Assembly (NCBI GenBank): GCA_035296325.1
Contig: DATHBD010000054.1
Coordinates: 62,001 to 126,000, forward strand
Direction: 5' to 3'
Source: DATHBD01 sp035296325
GTDB lineage: Bacteria; Actinomycetota; Actinomycetes; Mycobacteriales; Micromonosporaceae
DNA length: 64,000 nt
Shown: positions 60,315-64,000 of the stretch, piece by piece
How the letters are laid out: every line of letters starts with the position of its first letter
Position numbering within the stretch: the first letter of the stretch is position 1
Made by a program: the position numbers and the translations under genes
Notes under the pieces: generated by a model
What the model saw: the letters and a program-made list of their open reading frames with translations, nothing else
Database searches by the model: none
What the model was told of the DNA's origin: nothing

Positions 60315-61568
60315 ATGCCCGCAGACCGAGGCCCGCGCCTGGACAACACGTTGCCGCTCGCACTGGACGGCTATGCGTGGCTGCCCGAGCGGCGGCGCCG
60401 GGCCGGTGGGGACGTCTCCACCCGGTTGATGGGTCGACGAGCGGTCGGCATCTCGGGGCCGGAGGCGGTGCGGTTCTTCTACGACGAGGCGCACGTGCGG
60501 CGGCACACCGCGATCCCGGAGCCGGTGCAGGGCACGCTCTTCGGTCACGGCGCGGTGCACACCCTGGACGGCGCCGCCCACCGGCACCGGAAATCCATCT
60601 TCCTGTCGTTGCTGGGACCCGCCGGGGTCGCCGACGTCGTCGAGCACGCCACCGCCGCCTGGGACGAGGCTGCCGCGTCCTGGCCGCACCGGTCGCGGAT
60701 CGTGCTCTTCGACGAGGCGAGTCGGGTGATCACCAGGGGCGTCTGCGACTGGGCCGGGGTGCACCTGTACGCCGATGAGGTGGTCCCGACCGCGCGGGAC
60801 CTGGTTTCGCTTGTCGACGGCTTCGCCACCGCGGGACCGCGGCACTGGCGGGCCCGCCGCGCCCGCGGGCGCCTGCAGGCTCGATTCGGGCGGCTGGTGC
60901 AGGAGGTACGCGACGGCAGGACCGCGCCGGTCGGGGCCACCCCGTCGGCGCTGGAGGTGGTGGCCCGGCACCGCGACCTGGATGGTTCGCTCCTCAGCCC
61001 GCGGGTCGCGGCGGTTGAGCTGCTCAACGTCGTGCGCCCGACGGTGGCCGTGTGCTGGTTCGTGGCGTACGCGGCGCACGCCATGCACCGCTGGCCGGAA
61101 CAGCGCGCCCGGCTGCGCGAGGATGACCCGGCCTACCTGGCGGCATTCGTCGATGAGGTTCGCCGGTTCTATCCGTTCGCGCCGTTCCTCGGCGCCCGGG
61201 CGGTGCGTGACCTGACCTGGCGCGGAGCCCGGATTCCGGCCGGCTCGCTGGTGCTGCTGGACATCTACGGCCAGCACCACGACGCCGCCCTGTGGGCCGA
61301 CCCGTACGCGTTCCGGCCTCAGCGCTTCCTGGACCAGCCCGTCGCTCCGGATGCGTTGATCCCGCAGGGTGGCGGCTCGGCGGAGGCCGGGCACCGGTGC
61401 CCCGGCGAGGGCCTCACCGTCGGCCTGCTCGCGGCGCTCACCTCGCGCCTGGCCCGCCTGGACTACGCCGTACCCGGGCAGGACCTCACGATTTCGCTGC
61501 GCCGGATCCCGGCCCGGCCGAGGAGCGGGGTGGTGCTCACGGATGTCGGGGTGCCGAATATCGGCTGA
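60315..61568 (+). CDS. CYP152-family P450 fatty-acid peroxygenase/decarboxylase
   Basis: The 417-residue protein starts at ATG 60315. It aligns by eye with P450-BSbeta and OleT throughout: F-V-D-E-V-R-R-F-Y-P-F-A-P-F-L-G-A, D-I-Y-G-Q-H-H-D, and the heme loop G-G-G-S-A-E-A-G-H-R-C-P-G-E-G with Cys362. The I-helix has the R-P pair (N-V-V-R-P-T-V-A) that binds the fatty-acid carboxylate in place of the usual acid-alcohol pair. Such enzymes use hydrogen peroxide, not a reductase. His82 in A-V-H-T-L-D-G falls where OleT has His85 and BSbeta has Gln85, favouring or permitting alkene-forming decarboxylation. Confidence 0.92.
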   Translation: MPADRGPRLDNTLPLALDGYAWLPERRRRAGGDVSTRLMGRRAVGISGPEAVRFFYDEAHVRRHTAIPEPVQGTLFGHGAVHTLDGAAHRHRKSIFLSLLGPAGVADVVEHATAAWDEAAASWPHRSRIVLFDEASRVITRGVCDWAGVHLYADEVVPTARDLVSLVDGFATAGPRHWRARRARGRLQARFGRLVQEVRDGRTAPVGATPSALEVVARHRDLDGSLLSPRVAAVELLNVVRPTVAVCWFVAYAAHAMHRWPEQRARLREDDPAYLAAFVDEVRRFYPFAPFLGARAVRDLTWRGARIPAGSLVLLDIYGQHHDAALWADPYAFRPQRFLDQPVAPDALIPQGGGSAEAGHRCPGEGLTVGLLAALTSRLARLDYAVPGQDLTISLRRIPARPRSGVVLTDVGVPNIG

Positions 61569-61627
61569 GCAGGGCAGACTGGGTCCAGGACGTTCCCCCT
61601 GAGCGGGCCGGACGGAAGGGAGTGTCG

Positions 61628-62557
61628 ATGCGCCTCGCGGTGTTGGATGTCGGCTCGAACGCGGCAAATCTCCACGTCGCGGACACCGCGGCGGACTTCC
61701 CGCCGGTGCCGGTCTTCCAGTACAAGGCATCCACCCTGCTGGCCGACTCGGTGACCGACGACGGCGCGATCGATCCGGCCGGCGTCGACCGCGTCGAGCG
61801 GGCCGTGGTGGAGTGTGTCGAGGCGGCGCGCCGGTTCGGGGTGAGCGAGCTGATCCCGCTGGCGACCGCAACCATCCGCGACGCTACGAACGCCGCGCAG
61901 ATCCGGGAACGGGTTCGCCGCGCCGCGGGCGTAGAGCTGCGGTCATTCACCGGCGAGGACGAGGCCCGGCTGACGTTCCTGGCCGTCCGGCACTGGCAGG
62001 GGTGCCGGCCGGGTCCGATCCTGCTGCTCGACATCGGCGGCGCGTCAATGGAGATCGCCTGCGGTACCGGCGAGCAGCCGGACCTGGCCGTTTCACTGCC
62101 GCTCGGGGCCGGCCGGCTGACCCGACGGCTGCTGCCCAGCCATCCGGCCGGACGCCGGGAGGTGGACGCCGTCCGCCGGCGGGCCCGGGAGACGGTGCGT
62201 CCGGTGGCGGAGATGTTGTGTGGTGGTACGCCGCCACGTCAGGTGATCGGCACCTCCAAGACGTTCAAGCAGCTCGCCCGCGTCGCCGGCGCCCCAGCGT
62301 GGCGGCAGGGGCCGGCGGTGCGTCGCCGGGTGCACCTGGACGATCTCCGGGCGTGGGTGCCGCGGCTGGCCGAGATGAGCGCCGACGAGCGCGCCCACCT
62401 GCCCGGTGTCTCCCCGACCCGGTCCCGGCAGATCCTCGCCGGCGCGGTCACCGCGGCCACGGTGATGCAGGCCCTCGATGTCGAGCACCTCGACGTGTGC
62501 CCGTGGGCGCTGCGCGAGGGCATCCTGCTGCGACGCATCGGTGAGCTCACCCGGTAG
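61628..62557 (+). CDS. Ppx/GppA-family phosphatase
   Basis: The 309-residue protein starts at ATG 61628 behind GGAAGGGAG. Actin-like ATPase-fold motifs are visible: L-D-V-G-S-N-A-A-N-L at the N-terminus, T-A-T-I-R-D-A-T-N, L-L-L-D-I-G-G-A-S-M-E-I and V-I-G-T-S-K-T-F-K. Family members hydrolyse inorganic polyphosphate or pppGpp. The protein has only the catalytic domain, as in the short actinobacterial form, and lacks the C-terminal HD-like domain of E. coli Ppx. Which substrate it uses cannot be told. Confidence 0.92.
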   Translation: MRLAVLDVGSNAANLHVADTAADFPPVPVFQYKASTLLADSVTDDGAIDPAGVDRVERAVVECVEAARRFGVSELIPLATATIRDATNAAQIRERVRRAAGVELRSFTGEDEARLTFLAVRHWQGCRPGPILLLDIGGASMEIACGTGEQPDLAVSLPLGAGRLTRRLLPSHPAGRREVDAVRRRARETVRPVAEMLCGGTPPRQVIGTSKTFKQLARVAGAPAWRQGPAVRRRVHLDDLRAWVPRLAEMSADERAHLPGVSPTRSRQILAGAVTAATVMQALDVEHLDVCPWALREGILLRRIGELTR

Positions 62558-62584
62558 CAGGCGTCGCGTGCCCTGTGTTGCCGT

Positions 62585-63592
62585 TCAGGCCAGGGCGAAG
62601 GACTGGCGCGACGACCTCGCCGCCACCGCGATGTCGGGGAAGTCGGTGAACACCGCGTCGACACCCATGCGGTCGTAGTGGCGCAGTTCGGCGACGAGCC
62701 CACCCCACGCGGTCGGGTCGGTGCCGATGGTGAAGTTCGTGGGCAGGTACCGGTTCTCCGCGCGGAACGTCCAGGCGTGCACCCCCAGTCCGACGCGGTG
62801 CGCGTCGGCCACCACCGGCGTCGCCGGCTGCAGACAGCCGCCGCTGTCGCGGGGTGCCAGCACGTCCTTGTCCACCCCGATGGCACTGGCGTAGGTGGCA
62901 ATCCAGCGCAGCCCGGCCGGCGTGACCAGGTCGGCGTAACTGCGTGGCCCGTCGCTGCCGGCCCGGTCGTACGGCCGACCGTCGGCTTCGATGAGCTGTA
63001 CCAGCGGGCAGTCGACCAGCCCTCGCAGGCGCTGCAGGCTGGAGGGCTCGAATGACTGCAGGTACACCTTCGCGGCACCACCGGCGAGCCCTTCGGCCCG
63101 CAGGATCTCCGCCAACGGCTCCTCCAGCCCGAGGCCGAGCGACCGGAAGTAGGTGGGGGTCTTGGTCTCCGGGTAGATGCCGATGTCGCGACCGCGCCGG
63201 GCGCTCTCGCCCCGGACCAGCGCGATGATCTCGGTCAGCGTCGGTACCTGGAACCGGTCGTCGTAGATCTTGTTGTGCGGGCGCACGCCGGCGAGACGCT
63301 CCCGGGCCCGCAGGGTCTTGAGCTCAGCCAGCGTGAAGTCTTCGGTGAACCAGCCGGTGACCGGGCAGCCGTCCACGGTCCGGGTCGTCCGGCGCGCGGC
63401 GAACTCCGGGTGGGCGGCGACGTCGGTGGTGGTACCGATCTCGTTCTCGTGCCGGGCGACCAGCACACCGTCGGCGGTGCTGACCAGGTCGGGCTCGACG
63501 TAGTCGGCGCCGAGCTCGATCGCCAGCCGGTAGGACTCGAGCGTGTGTTCCGGCCGGTAACCGCTGGCCCCGCGGTGTGCGATGACGATCAC
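62585..63592 (-). CDS. glycerophosphodiester phosphodiesterase
   Basis: The 335-residue enzyme is best started at GTG 63592 (V-I-V-I-A-H-R-G-A-S), though no strong ribosome-binding site supports it; an ATG at 63655 is possible. The catalytic motif H-R-G-A-S-G-Y-R-P-E-H-T with the E-P-D-L metal pair is typical of GDPD barrels. P-E-T-K-T and the late V-D-A-V-F-T-D-F-P complete the family pattern. It should release glycerol-3-phosphate from lipid head-group diesters. No signal peptide is evident from this start. Confidence 0.9.
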   Translation of the reverse strand: MIVIAHRGASGYRPEHTLESYRLAIELGADYVEPDLVSTADGVLVARHENEIGTTTDVAAHPEFAARRTTRTVDGCPVTGWFTEDFTLAELKTLRARERLAGVRPHNKIYDDRFQVPTLTEIIALVRGESARRGRDIGIYPETKTPTYFRSLGLGLEEPLAEILRAEGLAGGAAKVYLQSFEPSSLQRLRGLVDCPLVQLIEADGRPYDRAGSDGPRSYADLVTPAGLRWIATYASAIGVDKDVLAPRDSGGCLQPATPVVADAHRVGLGVHAWTFRAENRYLPTNFTIGTDPTAWGGLVAELRHYDRMGVDAVFTDFPDIAVAARSSRQSFALA

Positions 63593-63691
63593 GAAACCAG
63601 TCAACGGCGTCCGGGCGTCCGCCCGCCGGCGCCCAGTTGGCCACCGGGTGAACACCCGGCAAGCGGCCGCCCGGCGGGCCTCAGCGGCAGC

Positions 63692-64000
63692 TCAGCCGGG
63701 CAGTGGCGGCGCCACCGGCCGGTCCGAACGGCCGACGTCACGCAGGTAGCGCAGCGCCTGCCGGTAGGAGTCGATCAGGCCGGTCTCGGCGTACGACACA
63801 CCGTGCTGCTCGCAGAACGCCCGCACGAGCGGCTGGGCATGGCGCAGTGCCGGGCGCGGCATGCTCGGGAACAAGTGGTGTTCGATCTGGTAGTTCAACC
63901 CGCCCAGCAGGAAGTCCACCAGCCGGCTGCCGCGCACGTTGCGGGCGGTGAGCACCTGCCGGCGCAGAAAGTCGGTGTTGTCGTCCTCCGCGAGAATCGG
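63692..64000 (-). CDS. fatty-acid desaturase, C-terminal part (5' partial)
   Basis: An open minus-strand frame runs off the window edge. It encodes D-N-T-D-F-L-R-R-Q-V-L-T-A-R-N-V-R-G-S and then the third histidine box Q-I-E-H-H-L-F-P-S-M-P, the hallmark of membrane acyl-lipid/acyl-CoA desaturases. The tail has S-Y-A-E-T-G-L-I-D-S-Y, as in mycobacterial DesA3-like enzymes. The diiron enzyme would introduce a double bond into a membrane fatty acid. The first two histidine boxes lie outside the window. Confidence 0.9.
   Translation of the reverse strand, partial: PILAEDDNTDFLRRQVLTARNVRGSRLVDFLLGGLNYQIEHHLFPSMPRPALRHAQPLVRAFCEQHGVSYAETGLIDSYRQALRYLRDVGRSDRPVAPPLPG

Noticed and set aside
1..64000. 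tRNA, rRNA, insertion sequences, CRISPR arrays, riboswitches and replication origin
   Set aside because: None was recognisable by eye. Small RNAs or riboswitches cannot be excluded without covariance-model searches.

Overview
This window is chromosomal DNA from a high-GC actinobacterium. The family Micromonosporaceae is my best guess, inferred from very high GC, GTG starts, dense ATGA/GTGA overlaps, an XRE-NB-ARC-TPR regulator, sugar ABC operons without their own ATPase, and secreted GH5-CBM2 and GH3 enzymes. I saw no tRNA, rRNA, insertion sequence, CRISPR array or replication origin.

Layout. 1-6.9 kb: the tail of an XRE regulator with a small membrane protein, a membrane diguanylate cyclase, a Tat-exported FAD oxidoreductase behind a DrrAB-like ABC exporter, and a secreted serine hydrolase. 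7-17 kb: a carbohydrate locus with a secreted GH3 enzyme divergent from a LacI regulator, then a lipoprotein binding protein, two permeases and a YicI-type GH31 alpha-xylosidase. This looks like import and trimming of alpha-xylose-bearing oligosaccharides, possibly from xyloglucan. 17-25 kb: a STAND regulator, a DinB-type polymerase with a LexA box at its start, a VOC protein, a P450, a MazF-like toxin with a tiny upstream ORF, a LmbE-like deacetylase and an HSL esterase. 25-31 kb: an AddAB-like helicase-nuclease pair. 31.5-35 kb: a second sugar ABC operon without ATPase. 35-38.7 kb: a coupled pair of ABC exporter half-transporters. 38.7-44.5 kb: an adenosine/aminodeoxyfutalosine deaminase, RecQ, an atypical Gfo/Idh oxidoreductase, a methyltransferase and an SGNH hydrolase.

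45-49.3 kb holds a two-gene envelope glycosyltransferase operon. Its first gene (GT2-GtrA-GT2) appears frameshifted near its 3' end. 49.4-54.7 kb: a secreted mannanase-like GH5-CBM2, an orphan amino-acid-type binding lipoprotein and a NarL-type two-component system. 54.9-56.8 kb: the most interesting locus, three coupled genes encoding a protein with a repetitive Gly/Cys tail, a DUF692 (MNIO) iron enzyme and a small partner. This is a plausible peptide-modification system. 56.8-64 kb: a cupin, an ABC exporter, a stress-type SDR, a CYP152-type P450 with a decarboxylase-like histidine, a Ppx/GppA phosphatase, a glycerophosphodiester phosphodiesterase and the end of a fatty-acid desaturase.

Functions are inferred from motifs and family resemblance read by eye. 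No database search was possible, and start codons were chosen from ribosome-binding sites and overlaps.
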